Below, one piece after another: positions 35,676 to 44,757 of a DNA stretch of 64,000 nt. The number at the start of each line of letters is the position of its first letter. Position 1 is the first letter of the stretch. Source of the stretch: Saccharopolyspora endophytica (GTDB taxonomy: Bacteria > Actinomycetota > Actinomycetes > Mycobacteriales > Pseudonocardiaceae); contig NZ_JAGPXE010000013.1 in NCBI RefSeq assembly GCF_018070075.1, positions 141,044-205,043 of the forward strand, given 5' to 3'. The notes under the pieces are model-generated. The model was not told the DNA's origin. It searched no databases and saw only the letters and a list, made by a program, of their open reading frames with translations. Made by a program: the position numbers and the translations under genes.

Positions 35676-36133
35676 CCGACTACGACACGCGCTCCTACAC
35701 CGCTCGCCGTGCCATCCGCGCCGCCGAGCCGACGCCCCTGCACACCGCGCACCGCGTCATCGGCGTCGAGCACACCGTCCCGGAGATCCTGCCCGGCAGC
35801 CTGCTCGCCAGCCGCGGAGAACAGGTGTGGGCCACCGGATCGCTGATCGCGATGTTGGAGGACGCGACCTGGGAAGTCGTCGCTCCGCACGTGCCCGACG
35901 AACGCGCGCTGGTCGGCTGCGGCGGCGTCTACGAGCACACTGCACCGACCCTGCCGGGCCAGCAGGTGCGCATCGAGGTCTACCGCACCTATGTGCCCGA
36001 GGGCGGCGGAAAGCAGCTGTGGACCGTGCGTGCGGTCAACGTCGCTACCGGTCAGCAGGCCGGCGTCTTGCACCACGAGGTGGCCACCCCGAATCGCGCG
36101 CGGTTCTACCGACGGCTTCGCGCGCGGATGTGA
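35672..36133 (+). CDS. Hotdog-fold (thioesterase-like) protein
   Basis: 153 residues, ATGA-coupled. VWATGSLIAMLEDATWEVVA and VYEHTAPTLPGQQVRIEVYR match the helix and strand pattern of small hotdog thioesterases such as the fluoroacetyl-CoA thioesterase FlK, whose core is xATGxLVAxxE...HLAPTPxGxxV. The Glu and Thr positions used in catalysis in FlK are partly kept. A thioesterase-like enzyme inside a conjugation operon is unusual; the ligand may be a CoA ester or the fold may be used for binding only. Confidence 0.55.
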   Translation: MTDYDTRSYTARRAIRAAEPTPLHTAHRVIGVEHTVPEILPGSLLASRGEQVWATGSLIAMLEDATWEVVAPHVPDERALVGCGGVYEHTAPTLPGQQVRIEVYRTYVPEGGGKQLWTVRAVNVATGQQAGVLHHEVATPNRARFYRRLRARM

Positions 36134-36180
36134 GGAAAACCAGCACGTGACCAGCACAACGACGCACAGGGAGCCCGACC

Positions 36181-36882
36181 ATGATCTTCCTCGAATGGCG
36201 CCCCGCTGCACCGTCCTCGTCCCGCTCGACGACGGCCCTCGGCGCGGCCGCGGCCACCGCCGCAGCCGGGTGGATGCTCACCGCCACCCGGCTGCACGCC
36301 CGCACGCGCCAGCTGCACCGCGCCCACCGTGACCCCGTCACCGGACTGCTCACCCGAGCGGCCTTCGAGCCGGCCGCCCAAGCGGCGCTGCGCCACCGAG
36401 ACTGCACGGTCGGCCTGGTCGACCTGGACGGATTCAAGGCCGTCAACGACACCCACGGCCACCAGGTCGGCGACGAGGTGCTGCGCACCGTGGCCACCCG
36501 GTTGAAAACCCAGCTCGGCCACCTGGCCGTCGTCGGCCGGATCGGCGGTGACGAGCTGGCCTTCGTCACCCCCGGACTCCGTCCCGGTGACCTCGACGCG
36601 CTGGTCTCCGCGCTGACCACGCCAATCCCGACCACCAACGCGGGCCTGCTCCAGGTCGGGGTCTCGCTCGGCATCAGCACCCTCGGCCGCCAGGCCGGGC
36701 TCTCGGACGCACTGGTCGCGGCCGACCTGGCCATGTACGAGGCCAAATCCACCCGGCAGGGCGGCGGATGGCGCGTGTGCTCGCCGCGCTCCCACGCAGC
36801 CGCCTTACCCGCACTGTGCCCCGCGCCCCGCCAAGAAGCCCGTGCATTCGGGCCCGCGACACAGGAGGTGAACCAGCGATGA
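36181..36882 (+). CDS. GGDEF-domain protein (putative diguanylate cyclase)
   Basis: 233 residues. An N-terminal hydrophobic stretch (about 18-35, AAAATAAAGWMLTATRL) could anchor it. The GGDEF domain spans about 45-200: HRDPVTGLLTRAAFEPA, VGLVDLDGFKAVNDTHGHQV, then VVGRIGGDELAFV, where GGDEL replaces GGDEF, a change tolerated in active cyclases. No RxxD inhibitory site precedes the GGDEL. It would make c-di-GMP. GGDEF proteins are rare in transfer operons, and the next gene encodes a WhiB regulator. Confidence 0.85.
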   Translation: MIFLEWRPAAPSSSRSTTALGAAAATAAAGWMLTATRLHARTRQLHRAHRDPVTGLLTRAAFEPAAQAALRHRDCTVGLVDLDGFKAVNDTHGHQVGDEVLRTVATRLKTQLGHLAVVGRIGGDELAFVTPGLRPGDLDALVSALTTPIPTTNAGLLQVGVSLGISTLGRQAGLSDALVAADLAMYEAKSTRQGGGWRVCSPRSHAAALPALCPAPRQEARAFGPATQEVNQR

Positions 36883-37250
36883 GCGCACACTGGGAGGACC
36901 GCGCGGCGTGCCACGGCACGATGCTCGAGCTGTGGTTCGGCCCCGACGACTACGACGAACCAGTGGACCAGACCCGCTGGCGGCAGCGCCGTGCGACCGA
37001 GTTCTGCGCGAGATGTCCGGTGTGGACTGAATGCCTGTCCGCCGAGCTGGTGCGGCCGTTGTCCGAGCAGCACGGAATCCGCGGCGGGCTCACCCCTCGC
37101 GCGCGGGAGCGGCTGCTGGCGCGGTGGCGCGAGGCCGGGCTCGTGCCCGAGCACCGCCCGCCGGACGACGTCGACCTCGTGCGCACGCTGCTCACCGAGT
37201 CAGGCGAGTCAGACCTGCTGCCCGCCAGGCGCTACTGCTCCAGCAACTAG
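36879..37250 (+). CDS. WhiB-like iron-sulfur regulator
   Basis: 123 residues, ATGA-coupled to the GGDEF gene. The four cluster ligands are visible: ACHG, then CARCPVWTEC. The turn motif is GIRGGLTPRARERL, followed by a basic stretch. WhiB proteins hold a 4Fe-4S cluster and bind sigma factor SigA. As the end of the transfer operon it may control element genes in response to redox state or NO. Its C-terminal 35 residues are extra. Confidence 0.88.
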   Translation: MSAHWEDRAACHGTMLELWFGPDDYDEPVDQTRWRQRRATEFCARCPVWTECLSAELVRPLSEQHGIRGGLTPRARERLLARWREAGLVPEHRPPDDVDLVRTLLTESGESDLLPARRYCSSN

Positions 37251-37316
37251 TGAGATAGTGGCGCCCGGCGGGGTCGCGCACGCGATCGCCCGTACAGGAT
37301 CGTCAAGGGGAGCACG

Positions 37317-37565
37317 ATGCCGATCTGGCTGCTCATCATCATCGACGTCGCGGCCGTCGGTTTCGCCGTGTTCCTGGCCTTCAAGCTGCCGCACGACCCG
37401 TGGCGAATCACCCCGTCGCTGGTGGTGATGTTCCTGCTGACGATTCTGCTGGGGGCCACCATTGACCCGCGGGCGTTCCTGCTCACCGCGGGCCTGGTCG
37501 CCGCGTTCGCCACCGGCCGCACCGTCTACCGGCTACGGCAGTCCCGCTCGGCGCCGAACAAGTAG
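37317..37565 (+). CDS. Small two/three-helix membrane protein
   Basis: 82 residues after AAGGGGAG. It is mostly hydrophobic: WLLIIIDVAAVGFAVFLAF and LVVMFLLTILLGATIDP, then a third stretch and a basic tail (RLRQSRSAPNK). No family recognised. It is likely the last gene of the transfer operon. Confidence 0.6.
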   Translation: MPIWLLIIIDVAAVGFAVFLAFKLPHDPWRITPSLVVMFLLTILLGATIDPRAFLLTAGLVAAFATGRTVYRLRQSRSAPNK

Positions 37566-37828
37566 CCCCGCCCACCGGGTTGCCGGCCCGGCGTGAGGTA
37601 CCGAGATCGCCTTCCGGGTCATCCGGCGAGCAGCGCACGGCAGGGGCAGGCTGACCAGGGTGGTTGCTCTGCATCCGCCGATTCCGGTGGCCGTGGCCGC
37701 TCGCGCCCAAGAGGTTCCCAGCGACCGCGACCGGTGGGCGTTCGAGCCCAAATTATCGACAGGGTTCAGAAGCTGTCCGCTATCCGCTCTTGTCAACGTG
37801 CCGTGTACTGTCGCCGAGCCCGTGCCTG

Positions 37829-38048
37829 CTACGGATTCGTCGCACGTCGGTGGTGGTACTTCACGAAGCCCTCGACTGCCTGGGCGGTGACGCCGATCTG
37901 TTGCCCGATCCACCTGTAGGAATGCCCAGACCTGTGCAGTTGAGCGGCGATTTCCCGGACCTCGACGACCTCCTTGTGGCCGCCCGCACCCTCATCGACC
38001 CGGATTACGCGCTGCGCACCGGCTGCTGGTGACGCGCCCAGCGCGACT
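37829..38048 (-). pseudogene. HTH-domain gene fragment
   Basis: The reverse strand encodes KEVVEVREIAAQLHRSGHSY, followed by RWIGQQIGVTAQAVEGFVKY, and stops at TAG 37831-37829. This is a helix-turn-helix of the sigma-region-4/Mor-like kind. Upstream in frame there is a TAG about 70 codons back and no ATG or GTG start, so it is probably a broken or missing-start gene. Confidence 0.45.
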
Positions 38049-38098
38049 TCGAACTACCGGATCCCGCGCGCTTTGTGGATCAGCCGGGGCCAGTCATG

Positions 38099-38136
38099 CC
38101 GGTGGGCGCGATCTCCGAAGCGATCACGCCCACCGG
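38099..38136. repeat. 10-bp inverted repeat
   Basis: CCGGTGGGCG (38099-38108) and CGCCCACCGG (38127-38136), perfect arms, with an inner GATC...GATC. With one mismatch the arms extend to CAT/ATG outside. It may be an operator, a terminator or an old recombination site. Confidence 0.45.
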
Positions 38137-38444
38137 TATGGGAGGAACACGGAGCCTGGACCCCCTGGCTCCGAGCTCACGCGCATGCGGATCGCGCGCG
38201 ACTACATGGAACGCTCACCCGTGAGGTTGGGACAGACGAGACCCGCACGATCCGCACAACGCCACTGTCGACCCCAGCAGCCCCAGCCAGCAAACTCGCC
38301 TCGCGTACATCACCCACCCGAGCCACGGGCCCCAGGGTGTGAAGTCGCGGCGGAGGACCCCCGGATCACCCAGACCCTGAACATAGGACAAAGACCCACG
38401 TCAGGGCCGTATGCTTGATTCCAAGCAGTGGGAAGGGGTCGCTG

Positions 38445-38750
38445 ATGGCCGAGTGCAACCACCTCACCTGGGCAGACCTCAACCACCTCACCCGAGGCGA
38501 GCTGCTGGACCGTCTCGAGGCCGAGCAGGAGTATTGGGCTCGCCAGGAAAATGGCGGGTTCACCGACGCCGATCGCGCCAGGCGTGAGGAGTTCAGCCGG
38601 ATCCTTCGCGCGGTGTGCGCCCCAGCCGAGTTGGCCGAGGAGGTGGGCCACACCGCGGCGTGGCTGGCGGGTGAGTGCTCGACCGACACCTCGTACTGGG
38701 ACCAGATGCCTGGTCATCGGGTCACCGCGCGGCGCAGGCGCGGCCGGTGA
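38445..38750 (+). CDS. Hypothetical protein
   Basis: 101 residues from ATG 38445 with AAGGGG upstream. It is acidic and helical: HLTRGELLDRLEAEQEYWAR and RREEFSRILRAVCAPAELAE. No family recognised. Its stop is adjacent to the end of a converging gene. Confidence 0.5.
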   Translation: MAECNHLTWADLNHLTRGELLDRLEAEQEYWARQENGGFTDADRARREEFSRILRAVCAPAELAEEVGHTAAWLAGECSTDTSYWDQMPGHRVTARRRRGR

Positions 38751-39035
38751 TCAGCCAGCGGAGACCGGCTGGAATCCCGGCAGCGGCACATGGGCACCGT
38801 CGTAGCCGACCACGACGTCGTAGCCACGATCGCTGGCCGAGGACGCGCAGCGTGCGCACCCGTTGAGCTCGAACGGAGCCAACCCCGGGCCCATCCTGAC
38901 CGTGTCGGTTCGCAGGCCACGACACAGCACCTCCTGCGCCACGGGATCCAGCAGGTGGATCGACAGTCCGCCGGTCGAGCCGACACACATCAACTCGGCC
39001 CGTCCCGGGCCCCCGGGAGCCGTTTCCAACGTCAT
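38751..39035 (-). CDS. Hypothetical protein
   Basis: 94 residues after a GGAGGCAGGA site. It has a small mixed alpha/beta look (ELMCVGSTGGLSIHLLDPVA and GYDVVVGYDGAHVPLPG) with one CxxC (GCARCAS). No family recognised. The two converging genes here have their stop codons side by side. Confidence 0.5.
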   Translation of the reverse strand: MTLETAPGGPGRAELMCVGSTGGLSIHLLDPVAQEVLCRGLRTDTVRMGPGLAPFELNGCARCASSASDRGYDVVVGYDGAHVPLPGFQPVSAG

Positions 39036-39171
39036 GGGTTCCTGCCTCCATCGGTTCGAGTGATCGGGGCGACAGGTAACCAGCCTGGCCTCATCGCTGT
39101 CGAACCCGTCGCCGTGCTCTGGGTGACGGGCTCAACGACATGAGGCCGGGACCCGGGCGGGAAAGGCTGGC

Positions 39172-39483
39172 TTAGGCCGGGAGCCGGAAGGGCCGGTCGG
39201 TGAGGCCCTCGCGGGCGCGGGCCAGGGTCATCTCGCTGCGGGTGATGCCGAGGTGGGCGCAGTGCTCACCGGCTCGTGTGGCGCAGTCGGGCCCGCTCCA
39301 GGCGGGCATGCGGTGGCAGGCCCGGCACTGCGGGCACTCCGTCACGCACAACACCCCGGGTGGGGATTCGACGATCACGCAGGTGAGGAAGCTCCGGGCG
39401 CCACAGACTTCGCAGCTGGCCGCGGGCGGGCAGAAGGTGGTGTCGTCCAGGTTGATGTGTTGCGGGGAGTCCAGGGTCGTCAT
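39172..39483 (-). CDS. Cysteine-rich small protein
   Basis: 103 residues from ATG 39483, with GAAGAGGCG upstream. It carries CEVCGARSFLTC and CPQCRACHRMPAW, a probable zinc ribbon, followed by HCAHLGITRSEMTLAREG-like helical text. It is related in style to small Zn-binding plasmid proteins. No function can be given. The longer frame to 39687 has no coding look. Confidence 0.5.
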   Translation of the reverse strand: MTTLDSPQHINLDDTTFCPPAASCEVCGARSFLTCVIVESPPGVLCVTECPQCRACHRMPAWSGPDCATRAGEHCAHLGITRSEMTLARAREGLTDRPFRLPA

Positions 39484-39959
39484 CGAGTCGCCTCTTCGGC
39501 GCGCATTGCCCTTGGTCAGGTCCTCCCACGCACCGGTGTGGCTTCCTGCGGGCGGGGCCGCAGTCACACGGTTACGTGGCCGAGCGGCGGGTACGTAACT
39601 CCCCCTCTTGAGCCCGGCGCCTTGGCACCAGGGTGCCAGACCCGAACGGTTTACACACGCACTAGTGGGCGAATCTGAGTGCACCACGGTGTGCGCGTGC
39701 GCGGTTGTGCGCAGGCTGTGCCCCGACCAAGGTCTTTCGGCTCTTCACGCCTCACGTTCATTGTCGAAGACTGACGTTGCCTGCCTGGGCGGGCGGAAGG
39801 ACAGCCACGGCCGCTGGCGCCGTCGGTTGTCCGCCAGTCCACTGACATCGACGATGACCCGCCCCCAGGCGGGCCCAGTTATCGGCCCTGCCTGTACCTC
39901 CCTTCAGGCGGGGTCGTTCGATGTCGTGCAGGTTCTCCTCGGAGGGGAGGTGATCGGCG
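39484..39959. other. Intergenic region upstream of the Ku gene
   Basis: No gene recognised in 476 bp. TGGCACC/GGTGCCA forms a small perfect hairpin near 39623-39640. The last 40 bases contain GGAGGGGAGG, the ribosome-binding site of the Ku gene. Confidence 0.4.
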
Positions 39960-40758
39960 ATGGCAACGCCCGTCTGGGGCGGCGTGCTGTCGTTTGCTCG
40001 GCCTGGTGACCTTGCCCGTCCAGTTGTTCACCGCGACTGAGGACCACACGGTCCGGTTCCACCAGTACGAACGCGGTACCACCGACCGGATCCGCTATCA
40101 GCGGATCAACGAACGCACCGGCCGCGAGGTCGACTACTACGAGATCGTCAAAGGCCGAACGGTGCAGGGACGGGTCGTGACCGTCGAGGACTCCGAGCTC
40201 GACGAGATCGCGCCCGGCCGCTCGCGATCGATTTCCATCACGGCGTTCGTCGACGTCGACGAGATCAACCCGGCCTTCTTCGGCCGGACCTACTGGCTCG
40301 CGCCCGACACGTCCGATCACCGGCGTCCCTACACCCTGCTGCACCAGGCCATGTCCCAAACCAACCGAGCAGGCATCGCCACGTGCGTGCTCCGCGGCCG
40401 GCAACATCTCGCGCTGGTCCGTGCTGACGAGCATGCACTGGCGTTGACCACACTGCGCTGGCCCGATGAGCTCCGCGATCCCACCGCCGTGCTCGGCCGG
40501 TCCACCTCCGGCGAAGAGCCGAGCGAAGACGAGCTGCAGGCCGCCACCACGGTGATCAACGCGATGAGCGGCCCCTGGAAACCCCAGGACTACGAGGACA
40601 CCTACGCCGTCCAGGTTGAGCAGCTCCTCCAGGCCAAGGCTCAAGGCGCGCTGCCCGCGGCGGCTCCCGCCCCGCCCGAACCCACGTCCGTGAGCGATCT
40701 CGAACGTGCACTGCGGGCCAGCCTGGAGTCGGCCACGTCCCGCCGTCGTGGCGCCTAG
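39960..40758 (+). pseudogene. Ku (non-homologous end-joining) gene with 5' frameshift
   Basis: ATG 39960, after GGAGGGGAGG, encodes MATPVWGGVLSF, the normal Ku opening. Then four extra bases (GCTC, 39996-39999) shift the frame. The rest reads GLVTLPVQLFTATEDHTVRF, RVVTVEDSELDEIAPGRSRS and so on to 40758. Ku binds broken DNA ends and recruits a ligase. Only a TTG at 39994 could start the downstream frame (254 residues), losing the first strand. So it is frameshifted, or weakly translated, or the sequence has an error. A ligase fragment lies 5.5 kb away, beyond a recombinase block. Confidence 0.75.
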
Positions 40759-41147
40759 TTCCGGTGGCGAGCGTGAGCAGGCAGTGGCGTGACGGTGCCG
40801 CCGCGGCGAAGGGCCTCGTTGTCCAGGGTGAGCCGCCGGATGGTGTCGGCGTAGAGGTCGATGGTGCGGCGCAGGTCGGTGTTCTCGCGGCGGAGCCGCT
40901 GCACCGTGGCCTCGGCGTTCTCGGGTGCGCCGGTGGCCGGTGCGCTGGGCTCGATCGCGGCGCGAGCGCGCGGTTGGAAGTAGTCGGTGATCAGGTCTTG
41001 GTAGTGGCGGTAGAACGTCGCGTGAGCGATCCCGAGGTGGCGCTGCACGGCGGTGATGGTGGGGCAGCGCCCGTTGGCGGCGGCTTCGGCGAGGACGGTG
41101 TCCATCGCGGCGCGGACGGTCTCGGCGGTGGGCAGGGGGCGTTTCAC
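40755..41147 (-). CDS. DUF6262/TnpC-like helix-turn-helix protein
   Basis: 130 residues, ATGA-coupled to the preceding recombinase. An N-terminal helix-turn-helix (CPTITAVQRHLGIAHATFYR) is followed by a coiled coil: ATVQRLRRENTDLRRTIDLY. This is the layout of DUF6262 and TnpC of Tn554, where TnpC affects transposition rate and orientation. Its stop codon overlaps the Ku stop on the other strand. Confidence 0.75.
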   Translation of the reverse strand: MKRPLPTAETVRAAMDTVLAEAAANGRCPTITAVQRHLGIAHATFYRHYQDLITDYFQPRARAAIEPSAPATGAPENAEATVQRLRRENTDLRRTIDLYADTIRRLTLDNEALRRGGTVTPLPAHARHRN

Positions 41148-42952
41148 GAGGTCTCCGGGGTGTGGCGGGCGAGGAACTCGGCGAGCTCGTCGTGTTGCTG
41201 CTGTAGGCGGTGGCGCACGTAGGGCGCCAGGCGGTCACCGTCGGCCAGGGCCTGGTCGAGCTCGGCCAGGCGGTGCGCGAGCGTGTCGCGGTTGTCGGGC
41301 GTGAGCGTGGTGTTGCGGCAGGCCAGCGGCTGGCAATCGCCCATCACCGGGCCCTGTTCGGTGTCGTTGTTCTTGCGTCGGCACAGGGCCCGGTCGGGGT
41401 TGTAGACGCAGGTGATGAAGGTTCCGGGATACAGGTGCGGGTCGTGGCGGGCCATGATCCGTGCCAGCCGTGCTTCGTCGGTGACGACCCGGCCTTCGAA
41501 CACGGCGTGCCGGGCGAACTCGGCCAGGCGTTGCTGGGCCTCGGCCGCGGCAGGTCCGGTGAGCTGGGCCGTTTCGGTGCTGGTGTCGGCGAGGAACTGG
41601 CCGCGGGCCAGTGCGTCCTCGGCGGCGACTTCGTCGCGAAACCCCGAGGCGCTGGTGCCGGCGTAGCCCTCGAACATCTGGATCCGCTGGTGGCGGTACT
41701 GCAGGGCCCCGGCGATGGTGCCGCCCGGGCGGCGCGCGATGAACCAGGCCAGCGTGCGCCGGAACTGACGGGGAGCCAGGTGCACTGGCCGCCCGTGATC
41801 AGCGATGCCGTCCGTGCGGTCGTGGGCGGCGACGTAGCCGTTGATCCAGGCGATGAACTCGTCGAGGTGACGGCCGGTCGTCGAGTTGGTGACCAGGCGG
41901 CCGTGCTGCCCGCGGTTTGGTGCCTCGGGTGGGAGGGCGAACAGGTAGGGCTGCTCGGCGGGGTGGAGTCGTTCGAGGACAGCTACGGCCCGCGCCACGG
42001 GTGCGGTGACGATCCAGGTGGCGGGAACGCCTTCGGGCCGTTCGCCCTTGAAGGCGAGGCTGTGCAGGCGGTGCCGGTAGATGCGGCCGGTGGGGTCACG
42101 CTGCACGGTGACGCAGCCGCGCTGGAGGTGCTTGATCTCGGAGTCCCGCATCCCGGACAGGTAGGCGATCACGATCCAGCATGCGATCTGCAGCAGCCGA
42201 GCCAGCCGTCCGGCGCGCTGGCGCGACAGCCTCGCGTGTCGTGGTGGGCTTCCGAGCAGGTCGGTGATGGTGGCCAGCATGTCCTGCTCGATCCGGTCGG
42301 CCTGGCGGGCGGTGAGGATGTCGTCGGCGAAGTCGTCGACCCACCGCATCGCCCAGGTCATCAGCGGCCCGATCACGGTCTCGGGGATCCGGTCGGTGGT
42401 GTTCTCCCGCACGCGACGCTGGGATCGCGACCACGCCCGCCAGAGGGCGATGCGTGCGGGATCGCTGCGCAGGTGCTGCTCTCCGAGCCGGGCGCGGTAG
42501 AGCCACAGCATCCGGATCGCCCGGCGGTGCCCTCGGATGTGGTTCGCGGACAGCCGCTGGGCCACCAGTTCGTCGTGGTAGTCGCCGAGCTGCTGCTCAT
42601 CGAGATCAGTCAGGGTGTGGCCGTGGTCGTGGAGCCAGTGCAGGAACGTGCGGAGGAGGGTGAAGTAGCTGTAGATGCTCGCGATCGACAGCTTCGGCTC
42701 CCCGGGCGGCCGATCGCAGGTCAGCAGCGCCAGGCACAGGCGTTTGACCGGTTCCACGAACTCCGCAGGCACGGTGGTGAAGTCGAGCTTGCGCGACCCG
42801 ATGTCGACGCGCAGCAACGCCGGCGTCAGATCCCACACGTCGTCGATGAACAGAGAGCTGTCGGCCAACGTGGCGCGAGCGTGCAGCCGACGGGTGGCCA
42901 GCACCTGGATCTGCCCCCGCCACGACGCTGTCGCAGTGGAAGCGGTGGTCAT
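41144..42952 (-). CDS. Tyrosine recombinase, third of the trio
   Basis: 602 residues from ATG 42952 (ATGA overlap). Catalytic-domain text: AYLSGMRDSEIKHLQRGCV with the first Arg; PRQFRRTLAWFIARRPGGT, where the usual HxxR is QFRR; ALQYRHQRIQMFEGYAG with His and the probable Tyr. C-terminal cysteines (FITCVYNPDRALC and GDCQPLAC) suggest a zinc-binding end. The N-terminal half is a SAM-like binding domain. The longer frame to 43411 lies in the neighbouring gene and is rejected. Confidence 0.8.
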   Translation of the reverse strand: MTTASTATASWRGQIQVLATRRLHARATLADSSLFIDDVWDLTPALLRVDIGSRKLDFTTVPAEFVEPVKRLCLALLTCDRPPGEPKLSIASIYSYFTLLRTFLHWLHDHGHTLTDLDEQQLGDYHDELVAQRLSANHIRGHRRAIRMLWLYRARLGEQHLRSDPARIALWRAWSRSQRRVRENTTDRIPETVIGPLMTWAMRWVDDFADDILTARQADRIEQDMLATITDLLGSPPRHARLSRQRAGRLARLLQIACWIVIAYLSGMRDSEIKHLQRGCVTVQRDPTGRIYRHRLHSLAFKGERPEGVPATWIVTAPVARAVAVLERLHPAEQPYLFALPPEAPNRGQHGRLVTNSTTGRHLDEFIAWINGYVAAHDRTDGIADHGRPVHLAPRQFRRTLAWFIARRPGGTIAGALQYRHQRIQMFEGYAGTSASGFRDEVAAEDALARGQFLADTSTETAQLTGPAAAEAQQRLAEFARHAVFEGRVVTDEARLARIMARHDPHLYPGTFITCVYNPDRALCRRKNNDTEQGPVMGDCQPLACRNTTLTPDNRDTLAHRLAELDQALADGDRLAPYVRHRLQQQHDELAEFLARHTPETS

Positions 42953-44757
42953 TGCGCCTCCCTGGGGCCGTCGAGAAGATCCAGCGGCAACGTGGGCTTG
43001 TGCTGCGCTGCGGCAGCGCGCTGGGCGGCACTGAAGCGGGGCAGGATCCCGGTGGTGATGATCTGCCAGGTCTGGCCATGCCGACGGGCCCAGTGCTCGG
43101 CGTCGTAGCGATCCAGGTCGGCTTGCAGGCGGTCTTGCAGCGCCAGCAACGCGGGCAGGTGCCGTTCCAGGACCAGCGCGTTCGGGCAGTGCAGGCAGGT
43201 CAGGAACGATTCGCGGCACTGACCGCCGCCATCGGGCCCGGTGGTGATGTCCAGGCAGGACGTGACCAGCGTGTCCAGTTCTCCGGCGTGGGCCTGCCGC
43301 CAGGTGTGCTCCGGCACGCGCTCGGGCTGCGGGTTGGCCGGGTGGACCGCCACAGTGCGGGCGTGCTGTTCGGCATCGGTGATCGCGTCGGTGAGTACCT
43401 CGGCGGCCCACTCGGTGATGAAGGGGTCGTGGCGCAGGTAGTGGGCGTAGGACGTTTCCGCGGTGTTGGTCAGCCGAGCTGACGGCAAGTGCCCACCCAC
43501 CGCCTTGGCGGTGCGGACCTCGACCGTCTTCCTGATGCGGGTGAGCAGCAGTTCCAGCGGCGCGCCCGCGTCGTCGACCAGACCGTGACGGCGTGCCCAG
43601 TCGCCGAGCTTGAGCTTGCGGGCGAGTTCAGCGTCGAACGGGCCGATATGCCCGGCCGTGTCGACGTGCAGGTACCGGCCCCGTCCGGTGCCCGCCCAGA
43701 TCGACCACACCGAGCTCGTTCCGGAAAAGGCCCGGCTGCGGGCCATCAACTGGTGTAGCAGCAGGTAGAAGCTGCCCGGGGTGCTCAACTGCCGTTGTGG
43801 GTCGGCCGCCGTGCTCCAGTGCACGGTGGACAACGCGTTGGCCTTGCCGCGTCGCCGCTTGGTCACTGTCAACGCCACCGCCTGGCCCTCCAGAACCCGG
43901 TGCTGGGCGGGCAGCTCCTTCAGCGTTTCCGGATTCCGGCCGGTCAACGCGGCGGCGTAGACCATCAACGGCGCCAGGTCGGCGTCAACGACGAACAGCT
44001 GGCGGGCCGCAGCCGAGCGAGCGGCAGCCTGCTCACCGAACGGAATGTCCCGGTAGTCCACCCGGACATGGCCGGTGCGGGCCATGTCCGCCAGCTGCTC
44101 GGCCTGCTTTCGCTCGGCGTCGGTGAGTAGGCCCGGTTCCTGGGTAAACCGGGTCAGGAGTCGCTCGCCGGCGGCAATCCGGTCCCGGATCGCTGCCACA
44201 TCCGAGCGTGCCGCGGCCACGATCGCGCTCAACTCGCGGTCGGAGTACCCCGGCCGCGAGTCGGACTGCACGTCCAGGCCGTGACCGCGTTGCCACAGGT
44301 AGTCGAGCAGGGCGGGATCAAGGCGCGCGGCGGGCAGCTCGCGCAGCACCAGCATCAGGTCCTGCAGGTTCTTCCGAGCCGTCTTCTCGCTGCAGGTCTG
44401 CAGCCGCGTCAGGCGATGCCGCTCCAGGTGCCGGATCCGCAGCTCCTCCACCCGGAGGGGCGGATCGGCGAGCCCGGCCAGCACCACCAGGAACAGGCGC
44501 AGCGTCTGCCACTGCGCGGTCGCGGCGCGCTGGGTTCGTCGCCCGCCACCCGGGCCCACGCGCGCCGCGAAGGCCGCCGCGAGGTCGGCATGCAGGGCCG
44601 CCAGCGGCAGCTCGGCGAACCGAAACACCCGCTCGCGGCCGTCTTCACCGGCGAACCGCACCACCGGGCTGCCCTCCTCGCCGGGCTCCACCGACGGACT
44701 GGAGTAGAAGCCGCGGGGCACCGCGGCCACCTGGCCGCGTCCGGTACGCGCACTCAC
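42949..44757 (-). CDS. Tyrosine recombinase, second of the trio (TnpB-like)
   Basis: 602 residues from GTG 44757 (GTGA overlap). First Arg in AAALTGRNPETLKELPA. The second-Arg region is LTRIRKTVEVRTAKAVG, and the Tyr region is NTAETSYAHYLRHDPF. A Cys cluster near the C-terminus is CRESFLTCLHCPNALVLE, as in TnpB-type recombinases. Catalytic residues are partly changed from XerC/D, as is usual in this group. It probably acts only together with its two neighbours. Confidence 0.8.
   Translation of the reverse strand: MSARTGRGQVAAVPRGFYSSPSVEPGEEGSPVVRFAGEDGRERVFRFAELPLAALHADLAAAFAARVGPGGGRRTQRAATAQWQTLRLFLVVLAGLADPPLRVEELRIRHLERHRLTRLQTCSEKTARKNLQDLMLVLRELPAARLDPALLDYLWQRGHGLDVQSDSRPGYSDRELSAIVAAARSDVAAIRDRIAAGERLLTRFTQEPGLLTDAERKQAEQLADMARTGHVRVDYRDIPFGEQAAARSAAARQLFVVDADLAPLMVYAAALTGRNPETLKELPAQHRVLEGQAVALTVTKRRRGKANALSTVHWSTAADPQRQLSTPGSFYLLLHQLMARSRAFSGTSSVWSIWAGTGRGRYLHVDTAGHIGPFDAELARKLKLGDWARRHGLVDDAGAPLELLLTRIRKTVEVRTAKAVGGHLPSARLTNTAETSYAHYLRHDPFITEWAAEVLTDAITDAEQHARTVAVHPANPQPERVPEHTWRQAHAGELDTLVTSCLDITTGPDGGGQCRESFLTCLHCPNALVLERHLPALLALQDRLQADLDRYDAEHWARRHGQTWQIITTGILPRFSAAQRAAAAQHKPTLPLDLLDGPREAQ

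Larger units (their letters stand above)
37566..38444. other. Gene-poor stretch with a decayed HTH fragment and a palindrome
   Basis: About 880 bp without an intact gene. It holds an in-frame remnant on the reverse strand (37829-38048) and a strong inverted repeat (38099-38136). The rest shows no recognisable coding text. Confidence 0.5.

Noticed and set aside
24887..37565. Type VII secretion cluster as an explanation for the membrane/ATPase operon
   Set aside because: No WXG100 proteins, EccC with three ATPase domains, or mycosin; the SCO6880/SCO6881, VirB4-like and VirD4-like genes point to conjugation.
41144..43411. 755-residue frame for the third recombinase
   Set aside because: Its first 153 codons lie inside the second recombinase gene in another frame; ATG 42952 in the ATGA overlap is the natural start.
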